A stretch of 48,160 nt of DNA from NCBI GenBank assembly GCA_949289295.1, contig CASENM010000047.1, positions 1 through 48,160 on the forward strand, written 5' to 3'. Positions 33,011 to 41,696 of this stretch are shown in pieces. Numbering within the stretch: the first letter of the stretch is position 1; every line of letters starts with the position of its first letter. A program made the translations under genes and the position numbers. The notes below the pieces were generated by a model, which saw only the letters and a program-made list of their open reading frames with translations, was not told where the DNA came from and did not search any database. This DNA is from an uncultured Bacteroides sp. (GTDB taxonomy: Bacteria > Bacteroidota > Bacteroidia > Bacteroidales > Bacteroidaceae).

Positions 33011-34339
33011 CTACAGGTCCTTCAGCAGTACTTTGCAAGTTTTTGCATAGTACTCATTTCTTGACTCCATCAGAACTTTCCATTCATTGTTGAACTCTTT
33101 GTCTTTGTCTATTTTGAAATCTTCTGAGCCTTTCGTATATAGTTTGTTGAGCACAAGTCCCACACTCAGCTGATTGATGTCCATTGAAGGCTGATAGGCC
33201 ACTTCTTCACTTTTTTTATCGTTTGCCACTTCATGTATCACGTTGATTTCCTGGAGCAGATAGAGAATCTTGCGTGTCAGCCGCAATGGTATCTGGTTTT
33301 CTTCAGAAAGTTGTGTGGCCGTATATGGTGGCTTATTCTTCTCGAAGCGTTTGGTGATGAGCGACATGACCAGCACCACGATGAAATCCCTATAACGGAG
33401 GCTGATATTCCGTGAGTCTTGTTCAAAATTGAAGCTTTTAATGTTTTGTCCGGCATACGTAAGTTCCGCTCCGAACAGGCAGATAGTCCATGAAATGTGA
33501 AGCCATAGCAGGAACAGGGGAAGGGCTGCGAAACTGCCATAAATAGCATTATACTTCGAAACCCAGAGCTGACTGTTGATGTAGAGGAACTGGAATGCCT
33601 GGAAAGCGGTTCCGGCAATGACTCCTGCAATGAAAGCATGTTTGAACTTTACTTTTGTATTAGGCATGAATACATACAATCCTGTGAACATCAGCCATGT
33701 GAATGCGTATGGCACCAGTCGGATAAGGAATTGGAGGATAGGAGCCAACAATGCGAAATCTTCCATTTCTTTTAATGTCGTTGTCGTAAAGATGGAAAGA
33801 CCGGCCGAAACAACTATCAGAATAGGCGCCAGCAGAATCATTGAAAAGAAATCAGTTATCTGGCGGTAGACAGAACGCTGTTGCTTTACTTCCCAGATAC
33901 GGTTGAACGTGATTTCGATTTCCATGACCAGATTGATGACGGTCCAGAACAGCATGACGAGACCGAAGCCAAGGAATACTCCGCTCTTGGTTTGCGACAA
34001 ATAAGACTGAGCGAATGAAAGGATGGCTTCCGCCGCTTCAGGGCTTCCGCCGAAATTGCTTCTGATCTGTTCTTCCATCACATTGTCGAAGCCGAATCCA
34101 CGGGCTATGGCGAACAGGACTGCCAGAATGGGCACAATAGCCAGCAGGGTGCTGTAGGTCAGAGCTGAGGCTTTGTTTATGAGACGGTCTTTCGTAAAGC
34201 GTGTGATGCAGATATAAACTGTTTTGATGATGTTGTAAAGTGCATAAGTGGTTTTTGTCACTTCATTTTCTGTGATGCGCCAGATGTCATAAGTCAGGAA
34301 TTTCCAGATGTCGTTTATATTCATTTTCATCGTTGGCAT
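33011..34339 (-). CDS. YihY/BrkB family inner-membrane protein
   Basis: A 442-residue protein with the YihY/virulence factor BrkB domain. It has about six hydrophobic helices between residues 60 and 310, with family motifs ASALTYSTLLAIVPILAVL and FGAELTYAGQN. The N-terminal extension of about 40 residues and a C-terminal soluble region (about 320-442) that reads like a winged helix (PYTATQLSEENQIPLRLTR) are typical of the longer Bacteroidetes forms. The function is not established; these proteins were once mislabelled as RNase BN. Confidence 0.9.
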   Translation of the reverse strand: MPTMKMNINDIWKFLTYDIWRITENEVTKTTYALYNIIKTVYICITRFTKDRLINKASALTYSTLLAIVPILAVLFAIARGFGFDNVMEEQIRSNFGGSPEAAEAILSFAQSYLSQTKSGVFLGFGLVMLFWTVINLVMEIEITFNRIWEVKQQRSVYRQITDFFSMILLAPILIVVSAGLSIFTTTTLKEMEDFALLAPILQFLIRLVPYAFTWLMFTGLYVFMPNTKVKFKHAFIAGVIAGTAFQAFQFLYINSQLWVSKYNAIYGSFAALPLFLLWLHISWTICLFGAELTYAGQNIKSFNFEQDSRNISLRYRDFIVVLVMSLITKRFEKNKPPYTATQLSEENQIPLRLTRKILYLLQEINVIHEVANDKKSEEVAYQPSMDINQLSVGLVLNKLYTKGSEDFKIDKDKEFNNEWKVLMESRNEYYAKTCKVLLKDL

Positions 34340-34373
34340 GGTTTAAAGGGACAAAAAGACTTTTTGTAAAAAA

Positions 34374-34743
34374 GAGAAGCAGACGACCTATAAGCCGGGT
34401 TCTGTCGCCCTGCAAGCAGGGCTGTCTGTCATTTATCTACACCTGCCGTCACCGGCAGGCTCTAGCGGTCTACCCTCCGACGTGGGGCGAGCAACCCTCG
34501 TTAATGCCGGTTTACATGACCTTACAACTCCTAAGATGTACAGCCCGTACATCACTGCACGGCTGGTGGGCTCTTACCCCACCTTCTCACCCTTACCTCC
34601 CGGTCAGGAGGCGGTTGTTTTCTTCTACATGGCTCTACCCTCGCAGGCAGCTTTCTGTTAGGAAGTAGGATGCTCTGTGTTGCCCGGACTTTCCTCTTAT
34701 ATACAAAAGTGTATCAGCGACAGACCGGCCGACTGCTTCTCAT
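34374..34743 (-). ncRNA. rnpB: RNase P RNA (bacterial class A-like)
   Basis: The catalytic RNA that trims tRNA 5' ends. On the minus strand the P4 core GAGGAAAGTCCGGGC lies at 34682-34696. The conserved 3' part GACAGAACCCGGCTTATAGG is present at about 34385-34405. The ends GAGAAGCAG and CTGCTTCTC pair to close the molecule, which fixes the limits near 34374 and 34743. The -7 box at 34749 places the transcript start at the 5' end. It lies just upstream of the YihY gene start on the same strand. Confidence 0.95.
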
Positions 34744-34748
34744 AGGGG

Positions 34749-34756
34749 CAAAGGTA
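34749..34756 (-). promoter_or_regulatory. -7 box TACCTTTG for rnpB
   Basis: Minus-strand TACCTTTG 6 nt before the inferred 5' end of RNase P RNA. No clear -33 element. Confidence 0.75.
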
Positions 34757-35165
34757 GGAAAATAAACTGAAATATCAGATGTTTTTATCGGAAATCGGAC
34801 GATAAAAATAGAAATGATTTGGCTGTACAGTCATTCATGGATATTTGGCCGTTGGTTCTGGGCAAGGCTTGCACATATCTCAAAACAAGTCTGGGCAAAA
34901 TTTGAACTGGATTTGGGGAATAACAAAAAATGTCAGATGACATGTTTCCGGGAAAATGTTAGTTTGTCATTCATCGGAAAATTTGACTGATAATGAATGT
35001 AAATTTGGCAGAAAAGCCCGTTAACTGCGGTTAAGTACCTCGTGGGCTCTGTTAAAAGACAGAAAAAAGAAGTGACAGAGAGTACAACCGTATGGATTTT
35101 GTTCTACTTTAGCACATGAAAAGTTAAAATAGAATATGAATTAACATTTTAAACAGAATTAAAGT
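34757..35165. other. Intergenic region before the HtrA gene
   Basis: About 400 bp without a supported gene. A near-match to the -7 box (TACTTTAG, 35105-35112) lies before the protease start. Several TGTCA words are present but no defined operator could be recognised. Confidence 0.45.
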
Positions 35166-36665
35166 ATGAAAACAGTAACTAAATTTGCGATAGGAGCAGC
35201 GGCTGTCGTAGCCGTAAGCGCGGGAGTGGCTGGAGTGACTGCCTATACAGTGATGCAGAAGAATGCATCGGCCAACACCTCTTTCTATGAGGCTTTCAAT
35301 GCGGCGGTGCCGATGCGTACGGCTGCGTTGGATGCTTCTACCATGCAGCCGGTAGATTTGACCAAAGCTGCGGAAAGCTCTTTGAATTCAGTCGTGCATA
35401 TTATGGCAGTGCAGCGCAGCAAGACTCAAGTGGTGCAGACGCAGCCGGATTTCTTTGATTTCTTTTTCGGTGACGGACGGGGACGTCAGCGCCAGATTCA
35501 GACTCCGGAGCAGAGAGGATTCGGTTCGGGAGTAATCATATCGAAAGACGGCTATGTTGTGACGAACAATCATGTGATTGACGGTGCAGACGAGATTAAT
35601 GTGAAGCTGCATGACGGGCGTGAAATGAAAGGGCGTGTGATTGGTACTGACCCTACAACTGATTTGGCTTTGGTTAAGATTGAGGGTGATGACTTTCCTG
35701 CCATTCCGGTCGGAAATTCGGATAATCTGAAAGTGGGCGAGTGGGTGCTTGCCGTAGGAAATCCGTTCAATCTGGGGTCGACGGTAACTGCGGGTGTGGT
35801 GAGTGCGAAGGCGCGCGGACTGGGTGCCAACCAGGTGGAATCATTCATCCAGACGGATGCTGCCATCAATCAGGGTAATAGTGGAGGTGCGCTGGTAAAT
35901 GCCCGCGGCGAACTGGTGGGTATCAATGCCATGCTGTATTCACCTACCGGTGCATATTCAGGTTACGGTTTTGCCATTCCTACCAGCATCATGACGAAAG
36001 TGGTGACCGACCTGAAGCAGTATGGAACGGTCCAGCGTGCGTTGCTGGGAATTGGCGGAATGGATATGGGTAAGGAAAATTATCCGGAAGAAATCCGCAA
36101 GGAACAGAAAGAGCTGGGTATCGGATATGGCGTGCAGGTAAAGGAAGTGACCGATGAAGGTTCGGCTGCCGGTATCTTGAAAGAGAATGATGTCATCATC
36201 GCGTTGGACGGTGAGAAGGTTGAGACGATGGCTAGTCTGCAGGGTATGCTGGCCAAGAAGCGTCCGGGCGACAAAGTGAAGGTGAAAGTGTTCAGAGACA
36301 AGGAGGACAAGGAGTTTACCATTACGCTGAAAAATGCGCAGGGCAATACAAAGGTTGTGAAGAAGGCAGACATGCAGATTCTGGGAGCGGCGTTCCGTGC
36401 TGTGCCCGATGAATTGAAACGTCAGCTGAATCTGGGTTATGGCGTGCAGGTGACTGGAGTGACCGACGGACGCATGAAGGAAAGCGGAATCCGCAAGGGT
36501 TTTATCATCCTGAAGGCTAACGGCCAGCAGCTCCGTACGGTTGAGGATTTGGAAGACGTGATGAAAGCTGCTTCACAGTCGCCCGACCAGGTATTGTTCA
36601 TGACCGGTGTCTATCCGTCAGGAAAACGTGCCAACTATGCGGTCGACTTGTCTCAGGCGGAATAA
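35166..36665 (+). CDS. HtrA/DegP-family periplasmic serine protease
   Basis: A 499-residue exported protease-chaperone. The signal region MKTVTKFAIGAAAVVAVSAG may be a cleaved signal or an anchor. The trypsin-like domain has His136 (NNHVID), Asp166 (TTDLALV) and Ser239 (QGNSGGALVN). Two PDZ domains follow, at about 285-390 and 395-495 (GYGVQVKEVTDEGSAAG and GYGVQVTGVTDGRMKESG). It degrades or refolds damaged envelope proteins. Single gene with a strong terminator after it. Confidence 0.95.
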   Translation: MKTVTKFAIGAAAVVAVSAGVAGVTAYTVMQKNASANTSFYEAFNAAVPMRTAALDASTMQPVDLTKAAESSLNSVVHIMAVQRSKTQVVQTQPDFFDFFFGDGRGRQRQIQTPEQRGFGSGVIISKDGYVVTNNHVIDGADEINVKLHDGREMKGRVIGTDPTTDLALVKIEGDDFPAIPVGNSDNLKVGEWVLAVGNPFNLGSTVTAGVVSAKARGLGANQVESFIQTDAAINQGNSGGALVNARGELVGINAMLYSPTGAYSGYGFAIPTSIMTKVVTDLKQYGTVQRALLGIGGMDMGKENYPEEIRKEQKELGIGYGVQVKEVTDEGSAAGILKENDVIIALDGEKVETMASLQGMLAKKRPGDKVKVKVFRDKEDKEFTITLKNAQGNTKVVKKADMQILGAAFRAVPDELKRQLNLGYGVQVTGVTDGRMKESGIRKGFIILKANGQQLRTVEDLEDVMKAASQSPDQVLFMTGVYPSGKRANYAVDLSQAE

Positions 36666-36705
36666 GAAGCGTTCAGGATAATATTCAGAGGAAAAAGATT
36701 GTATG

Positions 36706-36747
36706 GAGACGTGTCAGTGCGGATGCACGGCACGTCTCTGTTTTTTT
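36706..36747 (+). terminator. Terminator of the HtrA gene
   Basis: GAGACGTG (36706-36713) pairs with CACGTCTC (36731-36738), with an inner GTGC/GCAC stem, followed by a T run. Confidence 0.85.
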
Positions 36748-36866
36748 GTCCGTAATATTCTGCACGTGATGTGTCTTTTTCATGCCGTAATCTTCATTCG
36801 TGCAGCTTGTTTCTTTTTCCTGGCGAAAAATATGGAATTTTTGTCATGCCATTGGGAGGAATTGAT

Positions 36867-36874
36867 TACTTTTG
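36867..36874 (+). promoter_or_regulatory. -7 box TACTTTTG for the antiporter gene
   Basis: TAnnTTTG match 39 nt before the ATG at 36914. It overlaps the longer frame that begins at 36872, which argues for the 36914 start. Confidence 0.6.
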
Positions 36875-36913
36875 CCTGAAATTAATGTCGGAAATAAAGA
36901 AAAACACGTATTT

Positions 36914-39208
36914 ATGTCTCATTTAGCTCCGTTGATCAGTGATCTGGCTTTGATATTGATTTGTGCCGGAATAATCACTCTTATATTCAAGAAGTTGAAG
37001 CAACCGTTAGTGCTCGGGTATATTGTAGCCGGTTTCCTTTGCAGCCCTCATTTCCAGTTCACTCCGTCTGTGACAGATGAGGCCAGCATGCAGGTATGGT
37101 CTGAAATAGGCGTTATCTTCCTGCTGTTCGCCCTTGGCCTGGATTTCAGTTTCAAGAAGATGCTCAAGGCAGGTTCGTCGGCGGTGATAGCGGCCTGCAG
37201 CATCATTTTCTGCATGATACTGATCGGGATGTTTGTGGGGTGGATGTTCGGATGGAAGCACATGGATTGTCTTTTCTTGGGCGGTATGCTGGCCATGTCT
37301 TCCACCACCATCATATTCAAGGCATTCGATGATATGGGTTTGCGGCAGCAGCGTTTTGCCGGCATCGTGTTGAGCATACTGGTGCTTGAAGACATACTTG
37401 CCATTGTGCTGATGGTGATGCTGAGCACATTGGCCGTAAGCAAGAATTTCGAGGGCGGAGAGATGGCCTATAGCATTGTCAAGCTGGCTTTCTTCCTGAT
37501 ATTGTGGTTTGTGGTGGGCATTTATCTGATTCCGATATTCTTGCGCCGTGTGCGCAGGCTGATGAGCAACGAGACTCTTCTTATCGTGTCGTTGGCGTTG
37601 TGTTTCGGAATGGTGGTGCTGGCTGCAAAAGTCGGTTTCTCTCCGGCTTTCGGGGCGTTTGTGATGGGGTCCATTCTTTCCGAAACCGTTGACTCGGAGC
37701 ATATCGAGCATCTGGTGGCACCGGTAAAAGACTTGTTCGGTGCCATCTTCTTCGTGTCGGTAGGCATGATGGTCGACCCGGCAATGATTGTCGAGTATAT
37801 CGTTCCCATTGTGGTGATTGTTCTGGCGATTCTGTTGGGGCAGACCGTGTTCGGCACATGCGGAGTCTTGCTTTCCGGCCAACCGTTGAAGATTGCCGTG
37901 CAGTGTGGTTTCAGTCTGACACAGATCGGAGAGTTTGCTTTCATCATCGCGTCGTTGGGTGTAAGTCTGAACGTGACCAGCCATTTTCTTTATCCGATAG
38001 TGGTGGCCGTTTCGGTGATAACCACATTTTTCACTCCTTACATGATCCGTTTGTCCGGTCCGGCCTATCGGATGATAGATGCCCGTCTTCCCCGGTTCTG
38101 GAAGGAGCTTCTCCAGCGTTATTCTGCCGGCACGACCACCGTGAACCTTCAGAACAACTGGCGTAAGTTTCTGACCGCCGTACTGCGGATTGTATTGGTC
38201 TATTCGGTGTTGTCTGTGGCGGTCATGGTGCTGTCGTTCAATTTCTTCCGTCCTGTCCTTGTTTCTGCGCTGGGCGATTTCTGGGGCAATGTGCTTGAAG
38301 CGGTGGTTACGATAGCCCTGATTGCTCCTTTCCTGCGTGCGATGATCATGAAGAAGAATCATTCGGCCGAGTTCAAGGCATTGTGGGCCGACAGCCGTTA
38401 CAATCATGCTCCGTTGATTTCAGTCATATTGCTTCGCATCATTCTCGGAATCGGTTTCATTGTCTATATAGTCGAACATTTGTTCCAGGCTTCTACGGCT
38501 TTGGTGGTCGGCATTTCTCTGGTGGTTGTGTTGGGCATGATTTTTTCCCGTTTCCTGAAAAAGCAGTCAATCGGCCTGGAGCGGACTTTCGTCCAGAATC
38601 TGCGTTCGAAGGATGCCCGCAAGACATATTTGGGCGAACGTCAGCCGGAGTATGCGGGACGTTTGCTCGACCGTGACCTCCATTTGTCGGATTTCCATAT
38701 TCCGGCCGATTCGTTGTGGGGAGGGAAGACCCTGAAAGAGCTGGATCTGGGGAAAAAGTATGGGGTGCATGTCGCTTCCATTATCCGCGGTACTCATCGT
38801 CTGAACATTCCCGGTGGAGACAGCCGTATTTTTCCGGACGATACGTTGCAGGTAATCGGTACCGACGAGCAGCTTTCGGCATTCGCTTCGCAGGTGGAAG
38901 AGGTGTCCGACTATTATTCGGACGATGATTTTGTGAAGCGCGAAATGCATCTGAAGCAGTTTGTTATTGTGCCCGATTCTCCTTTCCTCGGGCGTACCAT
39001 CCTTGAGTGCGGTATCCGCAACAAATATCATTGTCTGGTGGTGGGAGTAGAGCTGAAGTCGGAGACATCGCTCCACAAGCCGGATGTGAATCTTCCTTTC
39101 GGCAGAGGAGATATCGTGTGGGTAGTAGGAGAGAAAGATAATCTGAAAAAGTTGTTTTCGGCCAACGAACCGTTGAAACCGGATACAGACGAGAATGAGG
39201 AAGACTGA
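36914..39208 (+). CDS. CPA2-type cation/proton antiporter with two TrkA_C domains
   Basis: 764 residues from the ATG at 36914. About 12 membrane helices of the Na+/H+ exchanger (KefB-like) fold cover residues 5-410; GVIFLLFALGLDFSF, MSSTTIIFKAFDDMG and AFGAFVMGSILSETV are family stretches. A second hydrophobic group lies at about 430-560. The soluble C-terminus has two TrkA_C-like segments (FHIPADSLWGGKTLKELDL and FVIVPDSPFLGRTILECGI). No Rossmann-type RCK_N domain is present, unlike many KefB/KefC proteins, so regulation through NAD(H) is unlikely. It probably exports K+ or Na+ in exchange for H+. Confidence 0.92.
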   Translation: MSHLAPLISDLALILICAGIITLIFKKLKQPLVLGYIVAGFLCSPHFQFTPSVTDEASMQVWSEIGVIFLLFALGLDFSFKKMLKAGSSAVIAACSIIFCMILIGMFVGWMFGWKHMDCLFLGGMLAMSSTTIIFKAFDDMGLRQQRFAGIVLSILVLEDILAIVLMVMLSTLAVSKNFEGGEMAYSIVKLAFFLILWFVVGIYLIPIFLRRVRRLMSNETLLIVSLALCFGMVVLAAKVGFSPAFGAFVMGSILSETVDSEHIEHLVAPVKDLFGAIFFVSVGMMVDPAMIVEYIVPIVVIVLAILLGQTVFGTCGVLLSGQPLKIAVQCGFSLTQIGEFAFIIASLGVSLNVTSHFLYPIVVAVSVITTFFTPYMIRLSGPAYRMIDARLPRFWKELLQRYSAGTTTVNLQNNWRKFLTAVLRIVLVYSVLSVAVMVLSFNFFRPVLVSALGDFWGNVLEAVVTIALIAPFLRAMIMKKNHSAEFKALWADSRYNHAPLISVILLRIILGIGFIVYIVEHLFQASTALVVGISLVVVLGMIFSRFLKKQSIGLERTFVQNLRSKDARKTYLGERQPEYAGRLLDRDLHLSDFHIPADSLWGGKTLKELDLGKKYGVHVASIIRGTHRLNIPGGDSRIFPDDTLQVIGTDEQLSAFASQVEEVSDYYSDDDFVKREMHLKQFVIVPDSPFLGRTILECGIRNKYHCLVVGVELKSETSLHKPDVNLPFGRGDIVWVVGEKDNLKKLFSANEPLKPDTDENEED

Positions 39209-39260
39209 GCAGGGCCGCCGGATGCTTTCGGAGGTCAGTCCGGTTTGTCAGGTTGGAAGA

Positions 39261-39320
39261 AAAACGCTTCGGCGTTTTAGCCCAAACGCTTCGGCGTTTT
39301 GACCGGAACGCCGAAACGTT
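39261..39320. repeat. Palindromic array B: three units, 22-nt period
   Basis: The units are 39261-39278 (AAAACGC-TTCG-GCGTTTT), 39284-39300 (the same without the first A) and 39306-39320. The third is an inverted copy of the diverged unit 2 of array A. Spacers are 5 nt, as in array A. It lies between the antiporter and the Hsp15-like gene, tail to tail. Confidence 0.85.
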
Positions 39321-39343
39321 TGGATTTATGGGAGGAGAGAAGT

Positions 39344-39784
39344 CTATTCTTTATTTTCTTCCTCTTCCTCGTCATCAAAGTCAAAATCAAAGTCGAAATC
39401 ATCGGTATATCCGGGAGCGAAAAACTCATCCAGGTCACGGCGGTCTTTTTTGGTCGGTCTTCCCGTGCCTTTTGCCCTGTTCACGAACCCGCTTATCCGG
39501 CTCATTTCAAGCAGTTCGTATTGGTCCGGAGTCGTGACATTCTCCATGATTTCCGGTACCAGTTTGGCTCCCACGCGTTTTTCGATGGCTTGCAACACCT
39601 TGAACGAGTAGGTGACGGGCGGTTTCCTCACCTGCACGACATCGCCCGGCTTTACGGTCCGGGCCGGTTTGGCTTGTGCGCCGTTGATGGCCACCCTTCC
39701 TTTCTTGCATGCTTCCGCTGCTATGGTTCTTGTCTTGAAGATGCGGGCCGCCCACATCCATTTGTCTATTCTTGCTTCAGCCAT
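39344..39784 (-). CDS. S4-domain RNA-binding protein, Hsp15-like
   Basis: A 146-residue protein with an N-terminal S4 RNA-binding domain (RIDKWMWAARIFKTRTIAAE, then KKGRVAINGAQAKPARTVKPG). In E. coli Hsp15 binds free 50S subunits that carry nascent chains. A highly acidic C-terminal tail of alternating Asp and Phe followed by Glu residues (about 126-144) is unusual and may shield the basic domain. It is the third gene of a minus-strand operon after rplY and pth, which fits a translation-rescue role. Confidence 0.9.
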   Translation of the reverse strand: MAEARIDKWMWAARIFKTRTIAAEACKKGRVAINGAQAKPARTVKPGDVVQVRKPPVTYSFKVLQAIEKRVGAKLVPEIMENVTTPDQYELLEMSRISGFVNRAKGTGRPTKKDRRDLDEFFAPGYTDDFDFDFDFDDEEEEENKE

Positions 39785-39798
39785 ACCGTTTTTCGGTT

Positions 39799-40362
39799 TT
39801 ATTTGTTGTTGAATTGGTTCATCGCGTTGTTCAGTCCTGCCAGGCAGAATGTCTTGACCACCTCTCCTGCCGTTTCCAGCCGTTCCGGCATCAGTCTCAT
39901 GTCCTCTTCACCGAAATGTCCGAGTACATAGTCAATCTGTCCGCCTCTTGGAAAATCATTTCCGATTCCGAAGCGGAGACGTGCATAGTTCTGTGTGCCC
40001 AGCGTAGCCGCGATATGCTTCAGTCCGTTATGTCCGGCATCGCTTCCTTTCCCTTTCAGCCGGATGGTACCGAACGGAAGAGCCAGATCGTCTACCACAA
40101 CCAGCAGATTTTCCAGAGGGATTTTTTCCTGCTGCATCCAGTATCTCACCGCATTCCCGCTGAGATTCATGTAAGTAGACGGTTTGAGCAGAATCAGCTG
40201 TCTGCCTTTGAGTGAAAGGCTGGTTACCGCGCCGTAACGTTTGTCGCTAAAAACAATATTGGACGCCTTTGCCAAGGCGTCCAATACCATAAATCCTATG
40301 TTGTGACGGGTCCCCCGGTATTCTTCACCGATGTTTCCCAGTCCTGCAATCAAATATTTCAT
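39799..40362 (-). CDS. pth: Peptidyl-tRNA hydrolase
   Basis: A 187-residue enzyme that releases tRNA from prematurely dropped peptidyl-tRNA. The catalytic His20 is in [10 protein letters not shown], Asn10 in GLGNIG, Asn68 region in STYMNLSG, and Asp92 in [11 protein letters not shown]. The family stretch [11 protein letters not shown] is present. Length is normal. It sits 14 nt upstream of the Hsp15-like gene and 28 nt downstream of rplY, the common rplY-pth order. Confidence 0.96.
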   Translation of the reverse strand: MKYLIAGLGNIGEEYRGTRHNIGFMVLDALAKASNIVFSDKRYGAVTSLSLKGRQLILLKPSTYMNLSGNAVRYWMQQEKIPLENLLVVVDDLALPFGTIRLKGKGSDAGHNGLKHIAATLGTQNYARLRFGIGNDFPRGGQIDYVLGHFGEEDMRLMPERLETAGEVVKTFCLAGLNNAMNQFNNK

Positions 40363-40390
40363 CAGATTTGAAAAGGATTCTTTCGTTCAA

Positions 40391-40987
40391 TTATTTTGCG
40401 GCATTTGCCTGTGCACCACGTGCGGCACGTGTCAGTTTAACTGAGCAAACCACAGCGTCTTTAGCATTCATCAGTTCCAGACCTTCATAGCTCAAGTCGC
40501 CTACCTTGATGCTCTTGCCCAGTCCCAAGTTAGTTACGTTGATGACCAGACGCTCCGGAATTACGTTGTACAGTGCTTTCACTTTCAGCTTGCGGATCTG
40601 CAATGCCAGTTTACCACCGGCCTTGACACCTTCTGCCAGACCTTCCAGCTGAACAGGCACTTCCATTACAATCGGATTGTTTTCATCGATTTCATAGAAG
40701 TCGATGTGGAGGATTTTGTCTGTTACAGGGTGGAACTGGATTTCTTTCATTATGGCGTTCTTTACATTTCCGTCGATGTTCAAGTCTACCACATAGATAT
40801 GCGGAGTGTACACCAGCTTGCGGAGGTTTCCGTTAGGAACTGCGAAGTGAGTGGTAGCAGTGTTGCCGTTTTCGTCTTTCTTTGCTCCGTACAATACGCA
40901 GGGCACTTCGTCGTTCTTGCGCAATGCGTTTGTTGCCTTCTTTCCTGTTTCTGTTCTCAGAGAACCTTTTACTTCAATTGATTTCAT
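40391..40987 (-). CDS. rplY: 50S ribosomal protein L25, CTC form
   Basis: A 198-residue, two-domain L25 (general stress protein CTC type). The N-terminal 5S rRNA-binding domain covers about 1-95 (EVKGSLRTETGKKATNALRK, VPCVLYG), and the C-terminal TL5 beta domain about 100-185. It binds 5S rRNA in the large subunit. A 146-bp upstream region with a promoter at 41086 gives a leader of about 90 nt, which could host feedback control by the protein; this is a guess. Confidence 0.96.
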   Translation of the reverse strand: MKSIEVKGSLRTETGKKATNALRKNDEVPCVLYGAKKDENGNTATTHFAVPNGNLRKLVYTPHIYVVDLNIDGNVKNAIMKEIQFHPVTDKILHIDFYEIDENNPIVMEVPVQLEGLAEGVKAGGKLALQIRKLKVKALYNVIPERLVINVTNLGLGKSIKVGDLSYEGLELMNAKDAVVCSVKLTRAARGAQANAAK

Positions 40988-41085
40988 GTCTTTAAATTTT
41001 TTGTGTTACTCTAAATTAAGTTTGACTTGCTTAATTCGCCATCACACAGTGCAATATGCTACCTGTAGATTTCCAAAAAGCGGTG

Positions 41086-41093
41086 CAAAGGTA
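41086..41093 (-). promoter_or_regulatory. -7 box TACCTTTG for the rplY-pth-Hsp15 operon
   Basis: Minus-strand consensus match. Start expected near 41079, leaving a leader of about 92 nt before rplY. Confidence 0.65.
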
Positions 41094-41133
41094 GCCGTTT
41101 TTTTTATATCTCCCAAATGTTTTGTTCCTTAAA

Positions 41134-41517
41134 TTAGAAATCGATGTCTATTTTGATTTCATTCGGATCGGCGGGCAGCGCGCTTTTGCTGAGCACTTTC
41201 GTGTCGCCGATGTGGGTTTCGCCTGCAATCGGTCCCTGCTCTTGCTCGATGTATCCGATTGCTTCCTTGAGGCCGTTCATGAATTTCTCAAAATCCTCCT
41301 TATATAGGAAAATTTTATGCTTTTCGAAGTTGACCTGCGGAGTGCTGCCTTCTCCCGATACAATTTTTTTGCTCTCTGTAATGGCCAGGAACATTTCGTC
41401 TTTCTTGCTTTTCTTCACATCAAAATAGTAGATGCGTTTTCCTGCCTTGATTGCTTTTGAGAAAAAGATTTCTTTGTCTGCTTCGCTAAATGTAGTTTTC
41501 TTTCTCAGTTCTTCCAT
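41134..41517 (-). CDS. PUR-alpha family nucleic-acid-binding protein (DUF3276)
   Basis: A 127-residue protein with the bacterial PUR domain. The N-terminal EIFFSKAIKAGKRIYYFDVK and DEMFLAITESKK form the beta-sheet, HKIFLYKEDFEKFMNGLKEA gives the strand-helix part, and an acidic tail follows. PUR proteins bind single-stranded DNA or RNA, and Bacteroidetes keep one copy. No partner gene is seen: it is divergent from nusB. Confidence 0.9.
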   Translation of the reverse strand: MEELRKKTTFSEADKEIFFSKAIKAGKRIYYFDVKKSKKDEMFLAITESKKIVSGEGSTPQVNFEKHKIFLYKEDFEKFMNGLKEAIGYIEQEQGPIAGETHIGDTKVLSKSALPADPNEIKIDIDF

Positions 41518-41656
41518 AGTTTACATTACTTATAAAACAGGCTTCAAAATTGACTATTTTTTTGCAAAGAGCAAAGAATCTGTAGGATAAAAAATACGAA
41601 TCTCTAAAAAAAAGAAAAAATATGGCGGTGGGTGGTGTTTGTATGAGAATTTTAAT

Positions 41657-41664
41657 TACCTTTG
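41657..41664 (+). promoter_or_regulatory. -7 box TACCTTTG for nusB
   Basis: Consensus match 32 nt before the ATG at 41697. It lies inside the longer open frame that starts at 41622, so the shorter start is preferred. Confidence 0.65.
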
Positions 41665-41696
41665 CAGGCCTAAATTATATTTATTTACAGAAAAGT

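Noticed and set aside
37007-38407. 466-codon minus-strand frame inside the antiporter gene
   Set aside because: Antisense shadow of a membrane protein gene, His/Gln-rich with no domain.
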